Assembly (NCBI RefSeq): GCF_003050965.1
Contig: NZ_QAOU01000004.1
Span: forward strand, 1-64,000
Length of the DNA stretch: 64,000 nucleotides
Reading direction: 5' to 3'
Source: Nitrosospira sp. Nsp2
GTDB taxonomy: Bacteria > Pseudomonadota > Gammaproteobacteria > Burkholderiales > Nitrosomonadaceae
Shown: positions 19,110 to 27,640 of the stretch, piece after piece
Layout: each line of letters begins with the position of its first letter
Numbering within the stretch: the first letter of the stretch is position 1
Translations under genes and position numbers: made by a program
The notes under the pieces: model-generated
What the model was told of the DNA's origin: nothing
Database searches by the model: none
The model's input: the letters and a program-made list of their open reading frames with translations, nothing else

Positions 19110-19447
19110 GTTTCGCGGACCAACATTGTCGCCGGCTACATTTTTGCAGAGTCGATCACAATAGACTGCAACGCATTAATGCAGCCAATCTATGGGCGCC
19201 TGCCGGTAATCGTGCGGTCCGGCTACCCTGATCGTCGTGGGTTATGCGGTCGAATAGGCGCAGCGGCGGGAACAAGGGCTGGATGAACCTGCCGACCGTG
19301 CAAACGTTCCACCCTCAGCGCTAAGCTGGTTGCTGCTCGAGCGCAGCGCAAGCCCGATAGCTGTTGGTGGACCAGGCCAGAATTCTTGTGCGAGTGTAGC
19401 CACGACGGTCAGTCAATCATAGCCCGCCAATTCATGCCGCTTCCCAT
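19110..19447. other. Intergenic region beside the transposase relic
   Basis: About 340 bases with no supported gene, between the OrfA-like remnant and the smbP stop. Its base composition is like that of coding DNA, so it may be decayed former coding sequence, but I cannot assign it. Confidence 0.4.
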
Positions 19448-19837
19448 TCATTTTGCGTGCTCTTTCTCCCTTAAATGATCGGACGCCCGTTCCAGAGCTT
19501 CGACAGCTTGCTGGGAATGCCCTTCCTTGGCTTCATCAATGGCAAGGTCCATTTCCTCGAAGACTTCCCTGTCGTGTTCTGCCTTTTCATGCTCTCCGTA
19601 AATAGGCTTCTGGAGGTGGGTATAAGGATGCTCTTTATTCTGTTCTATCAATTCCTTTTTGGCTTCTTCGGTATGGCTGACCACGCCTTGAGTGCTGCCT
19701 TCTTTACCGCTTCTAATGGCCTCTTCCAGATGCTCAGAAGTCTTTTTGCTATGGTCATCTGCATATGCGATGCCAAGGCCTGCAGCAAAAGCAGCCAGAA
19801 CGGCTGCCACGTTAATAGCATACACAATCATTTTCAT
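19448..19837 (-). CDS. smbP: SmbP-like small periplasmic metal-binding protein
   Basis: SmbP was described in Nitrosomonas europaea as a small periplasmic protein of helical repeats that binds several divalent metals, copper in particular. This 129-residue precursor has a signal peptide (MKMIVYAINVAAVLAAFAAG, then AYADD) and a mature part rich in His, Glu and Lys: SKKTSEHLEEAIRSGKEGST, VVSHTEEAKKELIEQN, EHEKAEHDREVFEEM, GHSQQAVEALERASDHLREK. Histidines recur at helix-turn spacing, as expected for a four-helix metal-binding bundle. No cysteine is present in the mature part. The repeats are less regular than in the described protein. The gene stands alone. Confidence 0.8.
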   Translation of the reverse strand: MKMIVYAINVAAVLAAFAAGLGIAYADDHSKKTSEHLEEAIRSGKEGSTQGVVSHTEEAKKELIEQNKEHPYTHLQKPIYGEHEKAEHDREVFEEMDLAIDEAKEGHSQQAVEALERASDHLREKEHAK

Positions 19838-20242
19838 TTACTACTCGTGATGGATTATTGGGCGCTGCCGATCTTATGATTGAGTTCGATAATCGCCTGC
19901 AACACGCCGCAATATGTTCGCGATGGTGGCCTTAGCACTGACCAGATGCCCTTACGCAGAGGCTCTGGCTAAATCACAATAGCAACAAACTCAACTGTAA
20001 AAACCCTTAAGCGATCAGCGTTTTTTTTTTTGCTCTCCAGAGGCATGATTCGGTTACGCCATGCCACACAACCAAGAACTAGATGGCCGGCTTTATAAAA
20101 ACAAATCGGCATCGAGCAATTGACGTCGGGAAGCTTACGCACAAATTTGCTCATTCCAGAGAAAGCCGAGGTTGCTCCGATATGACTATCTCGAACTGCA
20201 AGGTCGATCTTTATGTTACCAGCCTTTCAAAGGATTAGATAA
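19838..20242. other. Divergent intergenic region between smbP and the porin gene
   Basis: About 400 bases that must hold both promoters. There is a T9 tract near 20022-20031. I see no gene and no clear -35/-10 pair. Confidence 0.45.
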
Positions 20243-21565
20243 ATGAACAGCACAGCAATAAACAAAACCGAGGCGTTGTTTGCCGCGATAAGTCTCCTAT
20301 TGTTCGCCAGTTTCAACGTAAGTGATGTGCATGCCAACAACTTAACCAACCGGTTCAAGGAAAGCGGTTTCGAATTGGGCGGCTGGATCAACGGCGGCAC
20401 TACCTATAACGCAAATAACCCGTCGGATGGATTCAATGGAACCGTTACCTTCGCCGATCGGGCCAACCGATTCCAGTTAAACCAGTTCAATGTATTTTTA
20501 CAGCGGCCGGTGGTGTCAACAGGCAAAGAATGGGACATCGGAGGCCGTTTCGATTTTCTGTTTGGCACGGACGCCATTTATGCTCAGGCTTTCGGCGTTT
20601 CCGCGTTCGATGAGAATACCGGCGCACCGACCGACAGGGGCGAGTGGGATCTTAATTTGTGCTGTAAATCGACCCGCACCTATGGCATAGCCCTTCCACA
20701 GGCTTATGTGGAGGCTTACGTGCCCCTTGGTAACGGCCTCAATATTAAGGCGGGACATTTCTATACGCCACTTGGTTATGAAACCGTTCCTGCTCCCGAT
20801 AACTTTTTCTATACCCGTGCTTATATCCTTAACAGCGGCGAGCCCTTTACGCATACGGGATTGATGGCGAATTATTCCGTCAACCAAAATTGGTCGGTTA
20901 TAAGTGCCGCAACCACGGGCAGCGCAACCGGGGGTTGGGATGGCGGATTTGATAAACAGCTGGACAATTGGGGTGCATTAGGTGCCCTCCTTTGGAGCAG
21001 TGACGATAAAAGAAGCTCGGCCACCGTTGGTGGCACATACGGTCGCACAGCAACAAATGACCCCTGGCTCATGTATAGCGTGGTCCTGCAGCATCGGATC
21101 ACTCCCAGAACCCATATGGTCGTGCACCATACGCACGGCTGGGCGGCTAATATCAATCTGCCCGGGGGGATTCAGAATGCGGAATGGTATAGCATCAACA
21201 CACACTTAACCTATGACCTTCTCCCTGACCTCTCCATCGGCGTACGTGCGGAGCGGTTTAATGATCGAGATGGCTGGCGTGTCTTTTCACCCTACCGCAT
21301 ACTTTCCGCGCTTAACAACAGGGGCGTCAGTTACGCGGGAAACGTCCCTTTCATCAGCGCGCCGGCCGATTACTATGCGGTCACGCTAGGGATGAACTGG
21401 AAACCCGCCAAGCGGTTGCGGATTGACTGGAAGTCAATGCAAAAGGTGAATATTCGCCCTAACATCCGTTACGATCGTGCCGATGGCATCGATATGGCTT
21501 TCCGGCCGTTTGATGGGAGAAAGGATCAGTTTCTATTCTCCCTAGACGCCACAATCCCGTTCTAA
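20243..21565 (+). CDS. Outer-membrane beta-barrel protein (OmpL-like, BBP2 family)
   Basis: The 440-residue product has a signal peptide (about residues 1-31, ending VHANN) and alternating aromatic/polar strands throughout, ending in the aromatic residue of ATIPF as outer-membrane barrels do. Passages such as GFELGGWINGGTTYNANNPS, NVFLQRPV, PQAYVEAYVPLGNGLNIKAGHFYTPLGYETV and LTYDLLPDLSIGVRAERFND fit the putative beta-barrel porin-2 (OmpL-like) family. What passes through it is unknown. AAAGGATT lies upstream of the ATG. Confidence 0.82.
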   Translation: MNSTAINKTEALFAAISLLLFASFNVSDVHANNLTNRFKESGFELGGWINGGTTYNANNPSDGFNGTVTFADRANRFQLNQFNVFLQRPVVSTGKEWDIGGRFDFLFGTDAIYAQAFGVSAFDENTGAPTDRGEWDLNLCCKSTRTYGIALPQAYVEAYVPLGNGLNIKAGHFYTPLGYETVPAPDNFFYTRAYILNSGEPFTHTGLMANYSVNQNWSVISAATTGSATGGWDGGFDKQLDNWGALGALLWSSDDKRSSATVGGTYGRTATNDPWLMYSVVLQHRITPRTHMVVHHTHGWAANINLPGGIQNAEWYSINTHLTYDLLPDLSIGVRAERFNDRDGWRVFSPYRILSALNNRGVSYAGNVPFISAPADYYAVTLGMNWKPAKRLRIDWKSMQKVNIRPNIRYDRADGIDMAFRPFDGRKDQFLFSLDATIPF

Positions 21566-21937
21566 CCTAAAATGCTGCCCCAGCCTTTGCCTGGGTGAAA
21601 CCACATGGTCCTCGGCGGGCAGATAGCGCTCGGCAATCTCACTCTTAAGTTCGGAGGAAAACGCATAGGGCTCCAGGAAAACAGCCCAGTGCTTGCGTTG
21701 CTTCATCTTCAGATAAGAATTTCCCAGAAAGAGAAAAAGTACCAGAATAAAAATCACCGGCCAAAAACGGCCTGTTGAGAGAAAGGACATCAACGACGCG
21801 TACAACGTAAAGCCAATAGTTGCAGAAAGGAACAGCCAGCATGCCAAAGGCACTTCGAAAGAATGCTCGTTGTGTCTACCAAAACGCGGGGTCAACCCAG
21901 TCTTGCCATTTGTAGAAATGTCTTCTAGTACGTTCAT
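21542..21937 (-). CDS. Small inner-membrane protein of unknown function
   Basis: The 131-residue protein has two membrane helices (VPLACWLFLSATIGFTLYAS and WPVIFILVLFLFLGNSYL) and a charged C-terminal tail of about 55 residues. I recognise no family. The ATG at 21937 follows AGGA at 6-9 bases; the frame is open to 21964. Its last 24 bases overlap the end of the porin gene in convergent orientation. Confidence 0.6.
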   Translation of the reverse strand: MNVLEDISTNGKTGLTPRFGRHNEHSFEVPLACWLFLSATIGFTLYASLMSFLSTGRFWPVIFILVLFLFLGNSYLKMKQRKHWAVFLEPYAFSSELKSEIAERYLPAEDHVVSPRQRLGQHFRLERDCGV

Positions 21938-22020
21938 GATTTCCTGTCCCGTTGCGATTAGCATCTAATTGGTAATAAGCTATTACAGCCAGCATTTCCG
22001 AATCGTCTACCGAGAGTCGG

Positions 22021-22446
22021 CTACAGTCCACTTAGCGCATCAGGAGTCCGAGCTTCGGCGGAAACAGGACTGTCTTTTAGCCTTGCAGCGATCTGTCGAT
22101 GCATCGTGGCAGCTTGCAGGTTTTTCCTGACAGTCTTCTCGTAATTGCGGATTAATGCTTGGGTGTGCGATTTCAGGTCCTGAGCCTGCCTGCCAAAAAG
22201 ATAACTTTTATCCTCGTAGTGTTCTAGCAGTTCCATTTTTTCCGCTAACTTTGCCTGCAATTCCGTTGCGGCATCTTCATATTGCTTTGCCACGGCCTCA
22301 TGATCGCTTTGCGTAATGGCGCTCTCGGCCGCCGCGCGAATCTCAGCAGCTCCAACCGGTTGCGACGCCACCGCAAAAGGGCTCAACGAAGCAAGCAAGC
22401 CTGCCATTGATAACGCAGCCATAATATTTGCTAAATTTGTCTTCAT
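22021..22446 (-). CDS. Periplasmic helical protein of unknown function
   Basis: The 141-residue product begins with a signal peptide (MKTNLANIMAALSMAGLLAS to FAVASQ) and continues as a helical, Ala/Glu/Lys-rich protein. SAITQSDHEAVAKQYEDAATELQAKLAEKMELLEHYED looks like a coiled coil. No cysteine and no obvious metal site. The ATG at 22446 is used because it gives the signal peptide; the longer frame to 22509 does not. It is followed after 80 bases by another small envelope gene on the same strand. Confidence 0.7.
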   Translation of the reverse strand: MKTNLANIMAALSMAGLLASLSPFAVASQPVGAAEIRAAAESAITQSDHEAVAKQYEDAATELQAKLAEKMELLEHYEDKSYLFGRQAQDLKSHTQALIRNYEKTVRKNLQAATMHRQIAARLKDSPVSAEARTPDALSGL

Positions 22447-22820
22447 GATCGCAATAATCCAAATGGGATACGGGTAGTTTCGTCCTAATCCAGCTAATGC
22501 AACCGGCATATTGGGGAAAGTCTGGTTTTATACTAGGGAAATCTATTAGCGATAGAAACGTATAAACATCGCCCCACCTGAGACACAGCTTACCAACCCC
22601 TCCTTACTTTGTCAACTTTTATATGTGTAAAGTATCGAATCAACGAACCTTGCAGCTGGCGCGCCGCTTTCTCGCCACCCAGATACTCCGCAGGGAAGCC
22701 AATTGTCTGCTGGCGCAAGGGGAGGGCTGCGTTTATAATCTCGCTGTCGCGCTTCCGGCTAACCGTTTGCGCGGCGTGGGTAGGCCCCACCGACATTTTC
22801 ATTTTATTGGAGAGAGATTT
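22447..22820. other. Divergent intergenic region
   Basis: About 370 bases between the helical periplasmic protein gene and the small thioredoxin-like gene. A TATAAT at 22734-22739 on the plus strand is a possible -10 for the latter, without a good -35. The open frame running into the thioredoxin-like gene from 22623 is not believable as protein. Confidence 0.45.
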
Positions 22821-23060
22821 ATGAAAACAACCGCTACCTTTTATCACGCTGGCTGTCCCGTGTGTGTGGACGCCGAGCGGCAGATTGCAGATGCTTTAGA
22901 CCCGGACCGTTACGACGTTGAACTTGTTCATCTTGGCGAACAAAAGGACCGGATTTCTGACGCTGAAGCCGCTGGCGTAAAATCCGTCCCAGCGCTGGTA
23001 ATCAATGGAGCGCCTTTCCATATCAATTTCGGCGCGCCGATGTCCGCGCTGAAGTCTTAA
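22821..23060 (+). CDS. Small thioredoxin-like protein with CPVC
   Basis: The 79-residue protein is a minimal thioredoxin/glutaredoxin fold: TFYHAGCPVCVDAERQI (Cys12 and Cys15), then VELVHLGEQKDRI, then VKSVPALVINGAPFHINFG with the cis-proline. No signal peptide. GGAGAGAG lies directly upstream of the ATG at 22821. The frame is open about 200 bases further upstream, but that part is not protein-like. Its partner is unknown. Confidence 0.75.
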   Translation: MKTTATFYHAGCPVCVDAERQIADALDPDRYDVELVHLGEQKDRISDAEAAGVKSVPALVINGAPFHINFGAPMSALKS

Positions 23061-23070
23061 TCGCAGAAAT

Positions 23071-23095
23071 GGCGGGCGAGATGCCCGCCGTTCCA
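23071..23095 (+). terminator. Weak intrinsic terminator after the small thioredoxin-like gene
   Basis: A perfect 7-base-pair hairpin GGCGGGC-GAGAT-GCCCGCC sits 10 bases after the stop codon. The tail is only GTT, so termination would be weak. Confidence 0.35.
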
Positions 23096-23367
23096 CATCC
23101 TCCCCTTTCAGGTCCGATCGTTACAGTAGACCGGAAAATTCCTCTCGCCCCATTCCCAACCCTTCGAACCTCTAAAAACCCGAACCCCAACGCAACAATT
23201 AACCCGAATTCGGGTTTATAGTAATCCCCGCCGCTGATTCCCGAAACTCCTGCGTAGTATGATTTCACCCCCATGCTGGCCCGCAGACGAGCAGGGTCCT
23301 TTTATACTCTATAATGAATATGTTCAGATGTGGAACAGCTGCTTCACTTCAACTACGTGGAGGAAAG

Positions 23368-23820
23368 GTGGAACTCATTTTATGGCGGCATGCCGAGGCT
23401 GAGGAGGGTGCGCCCGATAGTTCTCGTAAACTCACCGGCAAGGGGAAAAAGCAGGCGCAGCTCATGGCTGAATGGCTCAAACCCAGGTTACCTGAGCATA
23501 CTCGCTTGATTGTCAGCCCGGCCACGCGGGCCCAGCAGACCGCCACGGCGTTGAGTAACCAATTTGAGACGCTTAAGGAAATTGGGCCGGGCGCGCATCC
23601 AAAAGCGCTCCTGGCTGCGGCCGGCTGGCCCGAGGGCAAAGGCGCGGTCCTGATCGTGGGCCACCAACCAACGCTCGGAGAAGTCGCTGCCCTACTCATG
23701 TCTGGATCGCCCCAAGGCTGGAGTATGCGAAAGGGCGCTGTGTGGTGGTTCAGTCACAAACAAAAGGAATTATCAGCGGAATTGCTGCTGCGCTCGGTCA
23801 TATCGCCTGATCTGGTATGA
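23368..23820 (+). CDS. sixA: Phosphohistidine phosphatase SixA
   Basis: SixA removes phosphate from histidine in phosphotransfer proteins, including HPr-like proteins of the PTS. The 150-residue product has the histidine-phosphatase signature LILWRHAEAEEG at its start, SPATRAQQTATAL in the middle and VGHQPTLGEVAALLMSG near the end. The GTG at 23368 is chosen because GGAGGAAAG lies directly before it and SixA proteins begin within a few residues of the RHAEA motif; the frame is open to 23314. The phosphorelay PTS at 45.9-48.3 kb is a possible substrate system. Confidence 0.9.
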   Translation: MELILWRHAEAEEGAPDSSRKLTGKGKKQAQLMAEWLKPRLPEHTRLIVSPATRAQQTATALSNQFETLKEIGPGAHPKALLAAAGWPEGKGAVLIVGHQPTLGEVAALLMSGSPQGWSMRKGAVWWFSHKQKELSAELLLRSVISPDLV

Positions 23821-23867
23821 CGGACAACGACCGGCCCGCACGATCTTGTCGGCTGACGGGGCCCATG

Positions 23868-26382
23868 CTATTTTTTGGCATCAACAATCAGGATGAATCG
23901 ATCCCAGGCGCCATAACGACTTTCAATGGGGCCACGGGGCAGCGCGAGCAGAATCAGTAGCACACCGCAGATAACGCTCGCAGTTGCAGCAAGACTGGAA
24001 TAACCCGTTAACAGGATAGGCGCCGCAATCAGCCAAGCTCCCAAGGGGACGTTGGCGAAACGAAGCGGGCGTCCCACTTCGCTCAATGCCATGATCGAAA
24101 ACGTCACTACAAGCAATCCGATCACATGATCGCTGTCCGCAGCAGCCCCAGCTGTACCAAAGGTGACGCGCGAGAACATCAACGTGATGGCGATAGCAAT
24201 GCTTGCGGCCATGGTCCATGTAAAACGAACGCCGGTCCGCAGTATCTGGCGCAACACGGCTGTAAACGATCCGCCAAATTCATTCGCCTCGTCCATGCTG
24301 CCAGCTTCCATGGTGTCTCCATGCCATAAGACATGCCAAATAGATTTGCCCTGCCGCCGTCGGTCTTTTAGAAACTGCAGCGTGGCAAGAATTTCATCGA
24401 ACGAATAGGGTATCTGGAGCAGCATTGCCAACGACGCGACAAGGCACAAGGTACACCAAGTACCGATTACAATAGGCTGGATAATAATAAAGAAAATGCT
24501 AACCACACCCAGCGGTACGATCAATATTCCAAAAAACAGAACTACCCGCGGCATGGTGCGCCAACGCCGCTTATCCCCGATGACACCGGTTACGATTTCC
24601 AACGCATAGACTGCGGCGCCTAACCCCGCATCAGCCACGGGCCATGCTTCAGACACCTCCGAAGTAATGATCTTCGCGGTTCCATCGCCAAAGAACGGAT
24701 CCCAGACGGAATCTATATGACCCAGTTGAAAGGCGGCCATATAGCGGGAGATGAGCAGCCCTACAACCGCAAGCGCCACGATCGGTATTCGATTAATCAT
24801 ACCCGACGGAGTGTAACTCCAGCCAGGCGGGATATCAGGCCCTGTCATGCGTGCAAGAGGACTGACGCCGGGCGGTGGAGAAATCACTACCGCAAACAAT
24901 ATAACGAGTATACCCACGAGCGTGTCGATGGCGTACGTCGCGGCGCTCGTTGTCCAGAAGAAAAGGGGGGCAAAAAACAGCCAGACTCCAGTAGGGCCGT
25001 TATCCAGCGCGCCCAGCCGTAGTCACGCGCGATCGAAAGGCAAGCGAAGAGAATGATTAACAGTCCGGTAACGACATCATTCGCCGTCATCCACGTGTCC
25101 AACAGAGGCAGGCCGCGCTGAGTTGGAGATGCCATGGCTCCGGATTCCATCCAGTTTTCGGCGAGCCCAAAAGTAAACGGACTCGATAGCAACCATAACC
25201 CAAGTCCTATGTTGGCGAAGTGACACCACAGCGTTTGCCGATGTTCATCAAGCTCTTTCTTATTACTCTGTGCAATCAGGAGCGTAGTGGGAACAGCACT
25301 TTTTTCGATATCCTCAAGCCATCGAGGCGGCGGAATTTTATTACGGATGTACCACGCCTCGGGGCTGCGTTTCAGATGTTCCGTAATCTCCGGTAACGTC
25401 TCGCGTAACGTATGCGCTGGTCTCCAATGCAGAAGTCGCCTCGCGCGCGAATATCCAGTTCAAAGTGATCATCCGATAACGCCACCATGAAAGGTTTTAC
25501 GAATGGTTCGGTTCCCCGATCTATTACATTGGGGATAACATCTTCCATTTTGTTCTGCAGCCAGGCGCCCGCCACGGCGACCGTTTTGGTACCTGATGGG
25601 TGGGCCAAGGTTCGGCGTAAATGAGCTGCCCGATCAAGTTCTGTAGTCCTTCATAGCTTTCTGTTCGCGGTTCACCGATCAATAGCTGGCTTCCTGGGGC
25701 AATTGCGAGCGCTTATCAACAGCAAGGCGAAATGCGTGCGCGACGTCATCCATATGTACAAACGCTTGACCAGGGATGGATTGCCAGGGAATACATGGCT
25801 TTGCAGCTGGCGCTCGTAAATGCGTTGAATCTGGGTACTCAATGACGGAACTTCCCCCCATTCGGTATACACCCCCGCTAATCGCATTATTACAAATGGA
25901 ACGCAGCCGTGATGAATGCTTACCTCAGTTTCTGCTACGGCTTTGGATTCGGGATAAGGCCATTTAGGCTCCAAGGCTCCATCTTCCGTTATAGGCAAGC
26001 CCGGCGCGGTCGGAGCATGCACCAGCATCGTGCTGGCATAAATGAACTGCTCGACGTCAAACGCTTGAAGTGACTTCAGGAGTCGCCACGTTCCCTTTAC
26101 GTTGACTTCTTCATGCAGGGGATTTGGCGTATCGGAGAAGTCGTAAAACGCCGCCAGGTGAATGACCTATGAAATTCGGGACCCGTAGCCATGGCGTAAT
26201 TGCTCGCACGCTCTGGACATGGCTTCGTCAGATGAGATGTCGACAGCAATGCAGTTTGAGTCGGTGTCACATTTCTGCTCGAAACCGACAACTATATAGT
26301 CATCGCCCAGCTCTGCCGCAATTGCCTTACCGATTCTGCCTTCCGAACCAGTGATAAGAGCGAGGGGTTTCTCCGTAAGCAT
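23868..26382 (-). pseudogene. Broken fusion gene: NAD-dependent epimerase + SPW repeats + VKOR-like membrane domain
   Basis: Read on the minus strand, the pieces assemble into one protein of roughly 835 residues. The N-terminal part is an extended SDR epimerase: ALITGSEGRIGKAIAAELGD, VIHLAAFYDFSDTPNP, WPYPESKAVAETEV. Then come SPW-type membrane segments (LWLLSSPFTFGLAENWM, DVVTGLLIILFACLSIARDY) and a vitamin K epoxide reductase-like membrane domain with a CTLC pair (TWCTLCLVASLAMLLQIPYS). The frame is broken by an in-frame TAG at 26169-26167 and by five apparent single-base losses near 25773, 25683, 25610, 25448 and 24989. Only the last 350 codons (from about 24917) are open. Sequencing error at the short homopolymers is possible, but six lesions in one gene with clean neighbours favours decay. 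Confidence 0.8.
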
Positions 26383-26650
26383 CCCACTGACCTTAACCGG
26401 CGGATGCGTTCAGCAACCCATGTTTTAACACTTCGTCTGATATGCGTGTCACGTGTGGCTTCCCCTCAGTAGCTCATGTCCGGCTCCGCCCCCGCAATGG
26501 ATAGAGGCTACGCCCGTTCCCGAAGAACTCTGGGATTAAGCAGCCACGAGGAGGCGCCAACGCCGTCAAGCGACGGCACTATTCTGAACCGAAATCCGAG
26601 ATATCTCGTCCGATTCTCCCCGGCCCGATCACGCCGAAACGCCCAAGGAA

Positions 26651-27154
26651 TTACGTGACTCGCCCGGAATTGGGATTGGCCGTCTGCGTGATGGTGTAGG
26701 GGGTGTCCTCATATGGGGTGTCCGGCGTGTCCTCGGGTTGCGTCGCAGGTTCTGTGTAGGATTTGGTTCCGTAAAAGGAATGAATCGTGTTCTGCCAGCT
26801 TAGGTCCGTCATGTCGGGCCAGTTATCCTTGGCAAAGCCGGGAGCAGTTTCGAGGCGCTCCTTATCCACATTGAGAATGAATCGCTTGTTCTCGGTATCC
26901 AGCTTCAGCGCACTCCACGGCACCGCAAAGAGCTTCTCGCCCACGCCCAACAAGCCGCCGAAGGACAACACGGCGTAGGCAACTTTGCCGCTATCCATTT
27001 CCAGCATGATTTCCTCGATGTCACCCAAATCTTCGTGCTTATGATTGTACACATCCTCCCCAATGAGCGTGCCGGCGCCCATCAGGCGGGGCCCTGGCCC
27101 CTTCTTGTCGTAGCGTTTGTACATGCCATAAAGATCGCGATTTTCGTAGCTCAT
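26651..27154 (-). CDS. PRC-barrel domain protein
   Basis: The 167-residue soluble protein carries one PRC-barrel: LMGAGTLIGEDVYNHKHEDLGDIEEIMLEMDSGKVAYAVLSFGG through GEKLFAVPWSALKLDTENKRFILNVDKERLETAPGF. This fold occurs in stress-associated single-domain proteins as well as in photosynthetic H subunits and RimM. The C-terminal 40 residues are Pro/Thr-rich and low in complexity (PATQPEDTPDTPYEDTPY). The ATG at 27154 follows GGGGGA. It stands alone; its role is not known. Confidence 0.85.
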   Translation of the reverse strand: MSYENRDLYGMYKRYDKKGPGPRLMGAGTLIGEDVYNHKHEDLGDIEEIMLEMDSGKVAYAVLSFGGLLGVGEKLFAVPWSALKLDTENKRFILNVDKERLETAPGFAKDNWPDMTDLSWQNTIHSFYGTKSYTEPATQPEDTPDTPYEDTPYTITQTANPNSGRVT

Positions 27155-27640
27155 GATCGTTTCCCCCAAGAGTAAATGCCAAAATAGTTCAGGGCACGCC
27201 GCCGATTCATCTCACGATTCCAAGACGCGCCGATCCGACAAGAATAGGGCCGATGACCATCGCAATCAGTACGGTAACCCACACAAACGGAACATTGCAG
27301 TCGCATGTTTCACCAGAATCCCATGTCCAATACGCATAAGTGCTTACGCGCAATAGCGGTAGGAATTGTGCTGCTGGACCCGCGGAGTATCCCTTTGTGT
27401 CATTGTTAAATGGGTCGTGTACAATATCTTACGTGCTGTCCGATTGCTGGGTCGGCAAAGCACGCCCGCACACAGGCATCGAGGGAGTGCGGTGCGAAGG
27501 CATAAACTCCCGGATTTCCTGAACAGAACAGCCCGCCACCGAACGTTACGGTCTCGGTGATTTCATGGGCCTTCTTCCTCTATGTATTATCTTTCCTTGT
27601 CATTCCGCAGCAAGATAAACTTGCCAATTCCTGGACGATC
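27155..27640. other. Intergenic region upstream of kup
   Basis: About 490 bases with no supported gene. Short frames from 27153 to 27560 lack ribosome sites and family resemblance. I see no clear promoter and no riboswitch that I can name. Confidence 0.45.

Noticed and set aside
22623-22820. N-terminal extension of the small thioredoxin-like protein
   Set aside because: The ribosome site just before 22821 and the compact fold show that the gene begins there.
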